DNA of 35,297 bases, taken from positions 1 to 35,297 of the forward strand of contig CAMYMQ010000139.1 of assembly GCA_947259335.1 (NCBI GenBank), read 5' to 3'. Below the pieces are notes generated by a model. That model was not told the origin of the DNA, did no database searches, and saw only the letters and a program-made list of their open reading frames with translations. Origin of the DNA: an uncultured Alphaproteobacteria bacterium. GTDB taxonomy: Bacteria > Pseudomonadota > Alphaproteobacteria > Bin65. Shown here piece by piece: positions 22,156 to 29,192 of the stretch (positions are counted from its first letter, which is position 1; each line of letters opens with the position of its first letter). Made by a program: the position numbers and the translations under genes.

Positions 22156-22584
22156 ATGGATATCTTCGACAAGATTCTGGCGGATCACGGAAAGATCCGC
22201 GGCCTTATCGATGGCCTTGAAGCCGCCGGCGACGACGAACGTTGCGAGGCCTACACCGCGCTCAAGGATTTCCTGCTTTGCCATCACGACGCCGAGCAGG
22301 AGACGTTCTTTGCTGAACTCGTTCAGCATGCGGCGGCCCGCGACGACGCGATGCACATGATCGAGGAACACGGCGAGCACAAGAAGATCATCGAACAGAT
22401 GGACGCCATCGATCCGCGGGCCGACCGCTGGGAAGACAAGTTCGCCGAGCTCAAGGACGACGTGCTCCATCATATCGACGAGGAGGAAGAAGACGTCTTC
22501 GCGGTAGCGCGGCAGGTTCTTCCGAAGAGCGTCGCCGAAGATCTCGGCGTGCGCATGGGCCGGATCGAAGGCGGCCCCGGCTGA
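22156..22584 (+). CDS. Hemerythrin (HHE cation-binding) domain protein
   Basis: The 142-residue protein holds the HHE pattern: DKILADHGKIRGLID, LLCHHDAEQETFFAEL, MIEEHGEHKKIIEQM and LHHIDEEEEDVFAVARQVL. The conserved His/Glu residues could bind a di-iron centre, which in the family binds oxygen or responds to nitric oxide, peroxide or iron. It begins with GAGGG upstream of the ATG. A perfect GAACCGGTTC palindrome lies at 22049-22058 in the gap before it. The gene stands in the stress block with CsbD, DUF3309 and DUF2383, where such proteins often occur. The exact ligand is unknown. Confidence 0.88.
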   Translation: MDIFDKILADHGKIRGLIDGLEAAGDDERCEAYTALKDFLLCHHDAEQETFFAELVQHAAARDDAMHMIEEHGEHKKIIEQMDAIDPRADRWEDKFAELKDDVLHHIDEEEEDVFAVARQVLPKSVAEDLGVRMGRIEGGPG

Positions 22585-22758
22585 GCGTCGCATCGGCGGA
22601 CCCGTGCCGGGCGGATGCGAGGTCCCCCGGGGCTCATGCCCGGTGCCTTTAACCCACGATGTGGCCGAGGCCCCGCCACCGGGTTGAGATGGCCCGGCCT
22701 ACAAGGCGCCACACCGTAGCAGCCGCAAACTGTCGGCTACCACGAAGGAGGAATGATC

Positions 22759-22914
22759 ATGTTGGGTTGGATACTTGTCATCGTCCTGATCGTGATCCTG
22801 ATCGGAGCCGTCCCTGCGTGGCCGCACAGCCGGAGCTGGGGCTATGCCCCGAGCGGCCTGCTCGGCACGGTACTGATCGTCGTCCTGATCCTCCTCCTTC
22901 TGGGCGCAGTGTAG
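22759..22914 (+). CDS. DUF3309-family small membrane protein (51 aa; absent from ORF track)
   Basis: The translation reads MLGWILVIVLIVILIGAVPAWPHSRSWGYAPSGLLGTVLIVVLILLLLGAV, two membrane helices joined by the family's PAWPHSRSWGYAPSG loop, which is diagnostic for DUF3309. GAAGGAGGAATGATC precedes the ATG (a second ATG lies at 22753). It is too short for the ORF track. The family is widespread in Proteobacteria, often next to stress genes, with no assigned function. It lies 57 bp upstream of CsbD on the same strand, likely in one transcript. Confidence 0.9.
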   Translation: MLGWILVIVLIVILIGAVPAWPHSRSWGYAPSGLLGTVLIVVLILLLLGAV

Positions 22915-22971
22915 CGACGCCTGCGGAAGGGCGGCCCGAAAGCGGATCTCAACATCTGAAAGGAATTCACA

Positions 22972-23172
22972 ATGGCCAACTGGGAACAGATATCCGGCTC
23001 CTGGAAGGAGTTCAAAGGATCGGTACAGCAGCGCTGGGGTGAGCTGACCGGCGACGAGGTCGACGAGATCAACGGCGATCGCGAACGCCTGGAAGGCAAG
23101 CTTGAGCAGAAGTATGGCAAGGCGAAAGAGGACATCCGCCGCGACATCGACGACTGGCTCAATCGCCTCTGA
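22972..23172 (+). CDS. CsbD-family stress-response protein
   Basis: The protein (66 aa) begins MANWEQISGSWKEFKGSVQQRWGELTGDEVDEINGDRERLEGKLEQKYGKAKEDIRRDIDDW, the full CsbD pattern (W-x2-KG-x3-Q-WG-LT-D-…G-x2-EL-GK-Q-x-YGK). CsbD-like proteins are abundant small soluble proteins induced by general stress or stationary phase; no mechanism is known. An AAAGGAATTCACA ribosome-binding region precedes the ATG. A long hairpin follows the gene. Confidence 0.93.
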   Translation: MANWEQISGSWKEFKGSVQQRWGELTGDEVDEINGDRERLEGKLEQKYGKAKEDIRRDIDDWLNRL

Positions 23173-23196
23173 TCCAGCCTCGCCGTCCTGCGTCGC

Positions 23197-23225
23197 ACGA
23201 CCCGGCCCAACCGCGGCCGGGTCGT
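23197..23225 (+). terminator. Terminator-like hairpin after CsbD
   Basis: ACGACCCGGCC and GGCCGGGTCGT make a perfect 11-bp stem with a 7-base loop, 25 bp after the CsbD stop. The following bases (TGCATTG) contain only a weak T-tract, so it may be a processing end instead of an intrinsic terminator. Confidence 0.65.
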
Positions 23226-23558
23226 TGCATTGAGGGGTGCCCAGCCGGCCATCCCTCGGTTCGGCGAGCAATGGCCAAGTCTGTCGGGAGGGTCCGCAGG
23301 GCCGCGCGGCGGCCTGCAAGTTGGACTCGAAGGCTTTTCCGTATATATAAAAGGTTGGGCATGCCAACCTCCCGGCAACCTGATGGGGCTCTCATCGATT
23401 GAACCTGCAGTGCATCGGCGGCAGTGGAATTCCGGCAAATCTTTCCGAGTGCATCTTGGCCGCCAGCCGCCCATCATCTGCAGGTACCAATGGCCCCTCG
23501 TGCCCACGCTCCGCTTGCCGGGGCGCTCTTGCACCGGGAAATCGAAAGAAAAACGTTT
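23226..23558. other. Gap upstream of RHH copy 2; holds the 23352-23370 palindrome and no convincing gene
   Basis: Within this stretch (23173-23558 in full is 386 bp) there is a TATATATAAA tract (about 23342-23351). A palindrome follows directly, at 23352-23370. The ORFs listed here are shadows or upstream extensions of RHH copy 2. The region probably contains its promoter. Confidence 0.45.
23352..23370. promoter_or_regulatory. Palindrome AGGTTGGGCATGCCAACCT next to an A/T tract
   Basis: Arms AGGTTGG and CCAACCT are perfect around GCATG, adjacent to TATATAAA. It lies 189 bp upstream of the RHH copy 2 start. Either a dimeric operator at a promoter or an RNA hairpin is possible. Confidence 0.5.
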
Positions 23559-23819
23559 ATGCCCAATAGTGGCTCGAAAAATAGCCCGAAACGCAACGAG
23601 CGCCTTCAGGTAATGCTGAGTGACATCGAACTGAAAATTATCGACGCCTGGCGGTTCGACGCGATGATGCCATCGCGTGCGGCGGCCATCCGTGCCCTTA
23701 TCCGAAAGGGACTGGAAACCAGCGGCATGGACATGTCCGCCATCATCAATGCGGCGGACGAAATCGGCGAGATTCCACGGTCCGATCATATCGGCATCGT
23801 CGACATGAACAAGGCCTGA
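23559..23819 (+). CDS. Ribbon-helix-helix (Arc/CopG-like) DNA-binding protein, copy 2
   Basis: The protein (86 aa) starts MPNSGSKNSPKRNERLQVMLSDIELKIIDAWRFDAMMPSRAAAIRALIRKGLE, with the strand-helix-helix order of the Arc/CopG fold and an acidic tail (IPRSDHIGIVDMNKA). It is the homologue of the gene at 21400-21648, with near-identical DNA around the strand and first helix, so the pair probably arose by duplication. The ATG at 23559 is preferred over the track start at 23424, which lies in non-conserved sequence. No toxin gene is adjacent. Target unknown. Confidence 0.82.
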   Translation: MPNSGSKNSPKRNERLQVMLSDIELKIIDAWRFDAMMPSRAAAIRALIRKGLETSGMDMSAIINAADEIGEIPRSDHIGIVDMNKA

Positions 23820-23919
23820 CACCCGGCGAACCGCGGCATTCATCTCCTGGACCGAACATATCGTTTTGGCCGCCGATAACCCGGCACCATTCCACCTGCG
23901 CCGTCCCTGAAGGGAAAAC

Positions 23920-23947
23920 GCCGTCCTCCCGGCGACGGGAGGACGGC
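23920..23947 (-). terminator. 12-bp stem terminator with tetraloop
   Basis: GCCGTCCTCCCG and CGGGAGGACGGC are perfect complements around a 4-base loop (GCGA on plus, TCGC on minus). On the minus strand it is followed by GTTTTCCC, so it fits an intrinsic terminator for the minus-strand gene ending at 24002. It may also stop transcripts from RHH copy 2. Confidence 0.8.
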
Positions 23948-24001
23948 GCTATCGCTTTCGGAGAGGGAGGGCCGACAATCGGCGCCAGCCCCCTTGCAGC
24001 G

Positions 24002-24196
24002 TCAAGCCTTCTTGGGATCGCCGGCTCGGCCGATCTTTTCGGCCTTCTTGAGGCTATCGGCCTCCTCGCCCTCGACCGCGGCCTTTGCCTTCTCCGCAGC
24101 CTTGTCGACCTTTCCGCTCTCGATGAAGTCGCGCGTATCCTTGCGATAGTCGCGATCGGCGCTCCTGTTGCCTTCGCCTTCGTTCCTTGACGTCAT
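24002..24196 (-). CDS. Small, highly charged hypothetical protein (64 aa)
   Basis: The sequence (MTSRNEGEGNRSADRDYRKDTRDFIESGKVDKAAEKAKAAVEGEEADSLKKAEKIGRAGD…) is hydrophilic, rich in Lys/Glu/Ala/Asp, and without cysteine or hydrophobic core. It probably is a disordered or single-helix stress protein, like other small proteins encoded beside CsbD-type genes. GAAGGAG lies upstream of the ATG at good spacing, and a strong terminator follows, so it is a real expressed gene. I do not assign a family or function. Confidence 0.75.
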   Translation of the reverse strand: MTSRNEGEGNRSADRDYRKDTRDFIESGKVDKAAEKAKAAVEGEEADSLKKAEKIGRAGDPKKA

Positions 24197-24302
24197 TTCC
24201 GGTCTCCTTCTGGCTAGCTTTCTTCTACGGCGGCTCCCCGCCCGGCAAGCCGGGTGGATGAAGAGGCCGTATGTCGGGACTTCGCGCTCCGAGGGTCCGC
24301 GC

Positions 24303-24476
24303 CTAGACGGGACGCCGTCCGCGGACGAGGTAGAACACCAACGAAATCACGAACAGAACCAGGAAGATGAAGAACAGAATCTTGGCGACTCCCGCGGCCG
24401 CTGCCGCGACGCCGGTGAACCCAAAGACCGCCGCCACAACGGCGACCAGCAGGAAAATCAGAACCCAGCCGAGCAT
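24303..24476 (-). CDS. DUF1328-family small membrane protein
   Basis: The protein (57 aa), [57 protein letters not shown], has the two-helix DUF1328 pattern with [24 protein letters not shown]. The track starts at 24563, but the ATG at 24476 has GAGGAG before it and starts the family sequence. The family is common in Proteobacteria as a small inner-membrane protein of unknown role, often induced by stress. It shares a strand with the charged protein downstream (106 bp gap). Confidence 0.92.
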   Translation of the reverse strand: MLGWVLIFLLVAVVAAVFGFTGVAAAAAGVAKILFFIFLVLFVISLVFYLVRGRRPV

Positions 24477-24642
24477 GGTTCGCTCCTCAGTGCATTTCGG
24501 TTGAGGGCACGATTGGCCCCTGTCGATGGAGGCATTGTGGGGCGATCCCGGACGGGTCGACATATCCGAGGTTAATCGCGCCCGTTTCGGCCCCGAGCGC
24601 GGCGTTGCGGCAGGCGGCAGCAGGCGGCGCCTTGGCCAGGAA

Positions 24643-25746
24643 CTATCTGGCGTCGGCCATCAGCGTGCGCGGGCCGGACGTCCGGGTTGTGGCAAAGGCC
24701 GGCCTCACCTCTTCGGCGAAACGGGTCAACCAGCGATGCCGGGTCTGTTTCGGAATGCCGGGCGTGTTGGTCGTGACGACGAACTTGTTAAACCCGACGT
24801 CGATATAGCCCTGGAGCTTCTTGGCCACCGTTTCCGGCGAGCCGAACAGCTGCATCCGGATGAAATCGTCGAGATTCTCGGGCTTGGAGAGACGCTCCCG
24901 ATCCGCGTGCATCCGGTGAAGATCGAAACTCTCGACATGCTCGTACCGGGCGAGATCGGCCGCATAGTGTTCGACCTGGGCCTGGAAGAATTGCGGCATG
25001 AGCTCGCGTGCCTGCCGGTCGGCCTCCTCGTCGGTATCCTCCACGATGATATGGGCCTGAAGCAGCTTCACGCCGCTGGACGGCCGGCCCATCGCCGAAG
25101 TCGTGCGCACCCACGCCTCCAGCACCTGCCGGTGCATGTCCATCGGCCGGATGGCGTTGCAGAACATCGGCAGGCCCAGCCGGGCCATGATCTCCGCCGT
25201 TCCGGGACTGCTGATCGCGCCGTAGAGGTTGATCTTTCCGCGATCCGGCTTGGGCCGCAGTTCGGTCGGATGCGGAACCTGATAGTAGTCGCCGCTATAA
25301 CTGAACGGGCCGCCCGACAAGGCGCCCAGGACAATCTCCACCACTTCCTCGAACCGTCCGCGCGACTCGTCGAGATCCATTCCGAAGGCATCGTATTCCA
25401 TCGGCGCCGAGCCGCGTCCCAGACCCAGATGGATCGAGCTCCGCGTCAGCAGGCTCAGCATCGATATCTCTTCGGCGAGGCGAAGCGGCTGATACCATGG
25501 CGCCACCAGGACCATCGAACCAAGTTCGAGATGGGGCCAAAGCGCCGCCACGTGCGACAGCAACATCAGGGGGCTGGGCGTGGGGTAATAGTTCGAAAAA
25601 TGATGTTCCAGGGCCCACACGCCGTCGTAGCCGAGATCGGACGCGACGCCGGCATCCTCGATGCAGCACCGGTACAGTTCCGCGTCGCTCGTGCCCGGCG
25701 CGTCCACGGCGCCGATGCAAATTCCGAAGCTGAGGTCGCCTTGCAC
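24643..25746 (-). CDS. LLM-class flavin-dependent oxidoreductase (luciferase-like monooxygenase)
   Basis: The protein (about 367 aa from this start) has the bacterial-luciferase fold: [87 protein letters not shown], then [22 protein letters not shown] and a C-terminal [18 protein letters not shown]. These enzymes use reduced flavin and oxygen to oxidise organic substrates (for example sulfonates, alkanes, long-chain aldehydes). The substrate is unknown. The track start (25770) is a TTG without a Shine-Dalgarno. A GTG at 25746 begins just before the conserved LSFGICIG, so the start is uncertain. The gene diverges from a TetR regulator across an operator-like palindrome. Confidence 0.85.
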   Translation of the reverse strand: MQGDLSFGICIGAVDAPGTSDAELYRCCIEDAGVASDLGYDGVWALEHHFSNYYPTPSPLMLLSHVAALWPHLELGSMVLVAPWYQPLRLAEEISMLSLLTRSSIHLGLGRGSAPMEYDAFGMDLDESRGRFEEVVEIVLGALSGGPFSYSGDYYQVPHPTELRPKPDRGKINLYGAISSPGTAEIMARLGLPMFCNAIRPMDMHRQVLEAWVRTTSAMGRPSSGVKLLQAHIIVEDTDEEADRQARELMPQFFQAQVEHYAADLARYEHVESFDLHRMHADRERLSKPENLDDFIRMQLFGSPETVAKKLQGYIDVGFNKFVVTTNTPGIPKQTRHRWLTRFAEEVRPAFATTRTSGPRTLMADAR

Positions 25747-25799
25747 GCCGTGATCCCCGGCCGTGATCAAAAGAAGTACTTTGTTTCGCCCAAAGCTTG

Positions 25800-25815
25800 T
25801 GGAACAGTCGTTCCA
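25800..25815. promoter_or_regulatory. Operator-like perfect palindrome TGGAACAGTCGTTCCA (TetR / LLM divergent promoter)
   Basis: Arms TGGAAC and GTTCCA are perfect around AGTC, a symmetric 16-mer between the LLM gene start and the TetR ATG (25839). Divergent location next to a TetR gene is the classical arrangement for autoregulation and control of the divergent enzyme gene. Confidence 0.75.
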
Positions 25816-25838
25816 GAGTCAAGCTGGTATCATCGGGT

Positions 25839-26519
25839 ATGACCGCCACCGTCGAGAAAACGCTCGCTGAGAAGCCGGACAAGAGCCGGAGCGCCGAAAC
25901 CACGGACCGCATCCTGGAAGCCGCCGCGAGGCTCTTTGCCGAGCACGGCTACAATGGCGTTTCCATTCGGATGATCGTTCGTGAGGCCGGGATTCACATA
26001 TCCTCTCTCTATCATCGCTACACCTCCAAGGCTGATCTCCTGGAGGCGGTGTTTCGGTGGTATCTGGAACCGATGCGTCGCGAGCGAGAGGCCCTGTTCG
26101 CGGAGTATCTGGCCCGGACGGGCGACGGTGGCGCACATGATCCGAAGAAGCTCCTGGCAATCATGTTCGGGCCGGCGATGCGCCTTTCGCAGACGTCCGA
26201 CACCGGCCCGCTCGTCTCACGCCTGGCGGGCTTCTTCGGAACCGACCCCTCCCCCGACGTGCAATCGGTGATCGCGCGAATCTACAACGAGGAAATGAAG
26301 TCCTTCATGGAGCTGCTCCGACGCTCGGCGCCGTCCCTGTCCGACGCCGCCTTCTTCTGGGCCGCCTGCGCCGTTTACGGGACACTGATCTATGTCCAGA
26401 GCGACCTTCATCGCGTGCGGGATGTCTTGCAGCCGCACTCCGCAGCCCCGGACGGCGATGCGCTGGGCCTGGTCGCCGACTTTCTGGCGGGCGGCATGAA
26501 GGCCCTCGATGGAAAGTAG
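25839..26519 (+). CDS. TetR-family transcriptional regulator
   Basis: The protein (226 aa) has the TetR DNA-binding domain near the N-terminus (TTDRILEAAARLFAEHGYNGVSIRMIVREAGIHISSLYHRYTSKADLLEAVF, about 21-71) and a helical ligand domain ending in a C-terminal TetR_C-like region (AAFFWAACAVYGTLIYVQSD). The ATG at 25839 is chosen instead of the track's GTG at 25797, which lies across the operator palindrome. It probably represses itself and the divergent LLM oxidoreductase, binding the palindrome at 25800-25815. The inducing ligand is unknown. Confidence 0.88.
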   Translation: MTATVEKTLAEKPDKSRSAETTDRILEAAARLFAEHGYNGVSIRMIVREAGIHISSLYHRYTSKADLLEAVFRWYLEPMRREREALFAEYLARTGDGGAHDPKKLLAIMFGPAMRLSQTSDTGPLVSRLAGFFGTDPSPDVQSVIARIYNEEMKSFMELLRRSAPSLSDAAFFWAACAVYGTLIYVQSDLHRVRDVLQPHSAAPDGDALGLVADFLAGGMKALDGK

Positions 26520-26663
26520 CGGCGGTTCCGGGGTCCGGGCCATCGACACCCGCAGGGCGCGGGCCGTGCCGATGCGGACGGCGCTTCGACAACGCCCGTT
26601 GCCGGGGCCGCGTCCGGTTCACTAAAGTCCAACACCACTCCGACAAACGATCCGTGCGAGCGA

Positions 26664-27362
26664 ATGGCCGACATCGACGCCTTTGAAGACCATTGCTGGA
26701 AAGACCTTATTCCGGCGGAGACTCTCGAAATCTACAAGCACTACCGGCGTGACACCCTCGTCGGCGACGCGCCCGCCGTCCTGGCAATCGATCTCTACGC
26801 GATGGCTTACGACGGCGGCCCCGGTCCGATCGAAGAGGTGACGCGCGACCATCCCAGCGCCTGCGGACAATACGCCTGGGACGCGATCGAGCCGACACAG
26901 CGGCTGCTGGCGGCCGCCCGCGCCGCCGGGCTACCCGTGATCTATACGACCAACGAAACCCGTGCCCATACGGTTCCCGAGAAGGCGCCCGCGACGCTGC
27001 GGCGCGACACGACGATCACGGAAGAAGCGTTCCGGATCTACCACGCGTTCGAGCCGGCGCCCGCGGACCTGATCGTCTACAAGCTGAGAGCCAGCGCCTT
27101 TTTCGGGACAGCGCTGACCACCCACCTCACGCAGCTCGGGGTGCGGTCGCTTATCGTCTGCGGCGAGAGCACGTCGGGTTGCGTGCGCGCATCGGTGGTC
27201 GATGCCTTCTCTCACGGCTTCCACGTTTCGCTGGCGGAAGAGGCCTGCTTCGACCGGAGCCTCGTCTCGCACAAGGTCAACCTGTTCGACATGCATCACA
27301 AATATGCGGACGTCATGAGCGTCGACACGATCGTCGCGAAACTCGGCGACCGGACCGGCTGA
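26664..27362 (+). CDS. Isochorismatase-fold cysteine hydrolase
   Basis: The 232-residue protein has the three catalytic positions of this superfamily: Asp43 in VLAIDLYAM, Lys140 in IVYKLRASAFFGTALTTHL, and Cys173 in VCGESTSGCVRAS followed by the non-polar turn. The last motif (ESTSGCVRAS) is close to N-carbamoylsarcosine amidase and maleamate amidohydrolase-like enzymes. It would hydrolyse an amide or carbamoyl group in the cytoplasm; the substrate is not identifiable. It has about 140 bp of upstream sequence after the TetR gene, so separate transcription is possible. It converges with the TauD gene, leaving a 4-bp gap. Confidence 0.88.
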   Translation: MADIDAFEDHCWKDLIPAETLEIYKHYRRDTLVGDAPAVLAIDLYAMAYDGGPGPIEEVTRDHPSACGQYAWDAIEPTQRLLAAARAAGLPVIYTTNETRAHTVPEKAPATLRRDTTITEEAFRIYHAFEPAPADLIVYKLRASAFFGTALTTHLTQLGVRSLIVCGESTSGCVRASVVDAFSHGFHVSLAEEACFDRSLVSHKVNLFDMHHKYADVMSVDTIVAKLGDRTG

Positions 27363-27366
27363 GGGT

Positions 27367-28212
27367 TCAGGCGGCCGCGCGGGCGGCGATCGGCCGCTCC
27401 CCCTTGACCGTCATCCGACGCAGGAAACGGCGCTCGGAGGGATCAAAATTGGTCCGGGCGTGCAAGGTGCAGCGGTTGTCCCACATGACGAGATCGCCGG
27501 GCCGCCAGACATGCTCGTAGACGAACTCGGGCCGTTCCTGGACGGCATAGAGTTCATCGAGGATCGCCTGGCTTTCCTCTGCGTCGATCCCAACAAGATG
27601 ATCGCTCATCAGGCGGTTGACGAAGAGGGACGGCTTGCCGGTCTCGGGATGGCGCACGACCGCAGGGTGGGTGAATTGCGGCGCGTCAGGAGAGATCGGA
27701 CCCGCCCGCTTGGCGGCGGCGTTGTTGTAGTCATAAAGGAAGAAGCAATCGAGGTTCTCCAGCCTGCGCTGCAGCGCCGGCGGCAAGGCCTCGAACGCCA
27801 GATAAGTATTTGAAAAGAGCGTGTTGCCCCCGCGCGACGGTACTTCGATGGCGTAAAGCAGCGTCGCCTTGGATGGCGCCTCGTAATAGCACTGGTCGGC
27901 GTGGAACTGGAGTTCCCCCTCGGGAAGCTCGCCCTTGCGGCCTTCCACCGTAACGTTGCCGATGATCATCACATGCTCGTTGGGCTTTCGCTCTCCGGGA
28001 CGCGACCGGACCTCCTGAAGCTCGCCGAAAAAGGACGCGAACCGCTCCTGAGCGGCCTCGTCCAGTGTCTGGCCCCGGATCACGATGACGAGATGATCGA
28101 GCCACGCCCGGTGAATCTGTTCGAGCGTCCGCAAATCCGTCGGCTGGCTCAGATCCACGCCACCGATCTCTGCGCCGAGCGCCGGCGACAAGGGGGTTAC
28201 GGTAATTGCCAT
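27367..28212 (-). CDS. TauD/TfdA-family 2-oxoglutarate-dependent dioxygenase
   Basis: The protein (281 aa) carries the Fe(II)-binding HxD pair (His104 and Asp106 in LQFHADQCYYEAPSKATLLYA), the distal His251 in VMWDNRCTLHARTNFD, and the 2-oxoglutarate-binding Arg in ERRFLRRMTV. The start MAITVTPLSPALGAEIGGVDLSQ is typical for TauD/TfdA proteins. These hydroxylate sulfonates, aryloxyacids, or other small organic acids using 2-oxoglutarate and oxygen; exact substrate unknown. AGGAGG precedes the ATG. It lies 31 bp after the GntR gene on the same strand, an evident operon. Confidence 0.9.
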   Translation of the reverse strand: MAITVTPLSPALGAEIGGVDLSQPTDLRTLEQIHRAWLDHLVIVIRGQTLDEAAQERFASFFGELQEVRSRPGERKPNEHVMIIGNVTVEGRKGELPEGELQFHADQCYYEAPSKATLLYAIEVPSRGGNTLFSNTYLAFEALPPALQRRLENLDCFFLYDYNNAAAKRAGPISPDAPQFTHPAVVRHPETGKPSLFVNRLMSDHLVGIDAEESQAILDELYAVQERPEFVYEHVWRPGDLVMWDNRCTLHARTNFDPSERRFLRRMTVKGERPIAARAAA

Positions 28213-28243
28213 ATGTCCTCCTGAACGACTTTGGGGCGCAGGA

Positions 28244-28963
28244 TCAGTCCTCGGCGCTGTTTCGGCTGTCGAGGTAGTCGACGAGGAAGTTCGCCGTGTA
28301 CTCGCAATGGAGCCGGCTGACGGCGCCAGCCCGTTCGATGTCGCCGTCGTGGAATGCCCCGAAGATGTCGCGATGCTGCTTGCGCGCCTCCTCGACCTGC
28401 TCGGGGCTTGTAATCAGCATGCGGATATAGGGGGCGACCGCATCGCGAAGCTTCGAGACGACGCCGCAGACATGAGTGCGGCCGCTGGAGTCGAACAGCC
28501 GTGCATGGAACAGGCGGTTGCATTCGCTCCACCGCGTCAACTGCTCCTGATCGACGAGTTCGATGCCTTCCATCTCCACAAGATGGCGTTCAACCGCCTC
28601 GATATCCGCAGGGGTTCGCGATTGGGTCGCCAGGCGCGCGGCATACTCCTCGACATTCATCCGCAGCTCGAAAATCTCGCGGATCTCGTCGCGATTGAGC
28701 GACGTGACGATATAGCCGCGGCGGGGCCGGAGCGTCACCAGGCCCTCCGCCGTCAAGCGGTTGAGCGCCTCGCGGATCGGCAGCCGGCTCACGCCGACCG
28801 TGCGCGCCAGATCCTCCTGGCGCAGAGACTGGCCGGCGCGCAATTCACCCCGAATGAGCAATTGCCGGATCTGGTTGTAGGCGAATTCCTGGGCGCTGAT
28901 CAGCTCCGTGACCGCGCCCTGTTTCGACACGGCGCGACTGCCGATTGCGGGCTCTTGCTTCAT
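28244..28963 (-). CDS. GntR-family regulator with FCD domain
   Basis: The 239-residue protein starts with a GntR winged helix (AYNQIRQLLIRGELRAGQSLRQEDLARTVGVSRLPIREALNRLTAEGLVTLRPRRGYIVTSL, about 27-90). It continues with an FCD ligand-binding domain (IREIFELRMNVEEYAARLA … NRLFHARLFDSSG … HRDIFGAFHDGDIERA), where metal-binding His/Asp residues occur. FCD-type regulators respond to small acids and usually act as repressors of adjacent catabolic operons. An operator-like palindrome is 20 bp upstream of the start, in the region shared with the divergent TRAP transporter operon. Its targets probably are itself, tauD and that operon. Confidence 0.9.
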   Translation of the reverse strand: MKQEPAIGSRAVSKQGAVTELISAQEFAYNQIRQLLIRGELRAGQSLRQEDLARTVGVSRLPIREALNRLTAEGLVTLRPRRGYIVTSLNRDEIREIFELRMNVEEYAARLATQSRTPADIEAVERHLVEMEGIELVDQEQLTRWSECNRLFHARLFDSSGRTHVCGVVSKLRDAVAPYIRMLITSPEQVEEARKQHRDIFGAFHDGDIERAGAVSRLHCEYTANFLVDYLDSRNSAED

Positions 28964-28982
28964 GCGAGCATCGTCTCTAGCA

Positions 28983-28997
28983 TGGATATTGTATCCA
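28983..28997. promoter_or_regulatory. Operator-like palindrome TGGATATTGTATCCA (GntR / TRAP divergent region)
   Basis: Arms TGGATA and TATCCA are perfect around TTG. The site lies 20 bp before the GntR start and about 195 bp before the TAXI binding-protein gene. Size and symmetry fit binding sites of FadR/FCD-type GntR regulators. Autoregulation is inferred. Confidence 0.7.
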
Positions 28998-29192
28998 ATT
29001 TATCATCCAGGTGGTGAGTAGGCAAAGACTGCTGTTGGAAATTCGGCACGGGGTTCGCGTCGACGCCGAACGAGTACGACGCCCGACGGCAGCAACAAAG
29101 GAAAAGACGCGAATTGGGAGAATTCCCGAGCCTCGATGTGGACCTTGCGTTCGCGACCGGTCGCAGACGGGCGTTAACTCGGAGGAGGTAGA

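Noticed and set aside
23559-23819. Type II toxin-antitoxin system with the RHH protein as antitoxin
   Set aside because: No toxin-sized ORF (RelE, MazF, VapC or similar) is adjacent to either RHH copy.
22842-23843. 333-aa minus-strand ORF
   Set aside because: Covers DUF3309, CsbD and RHH genes in antisense with no domain pattern.
24526-25842. 438-aa plus-strand ORF
   Set aside because: Shadow of the LLM oxidoreductase gene; no recognizable domain.
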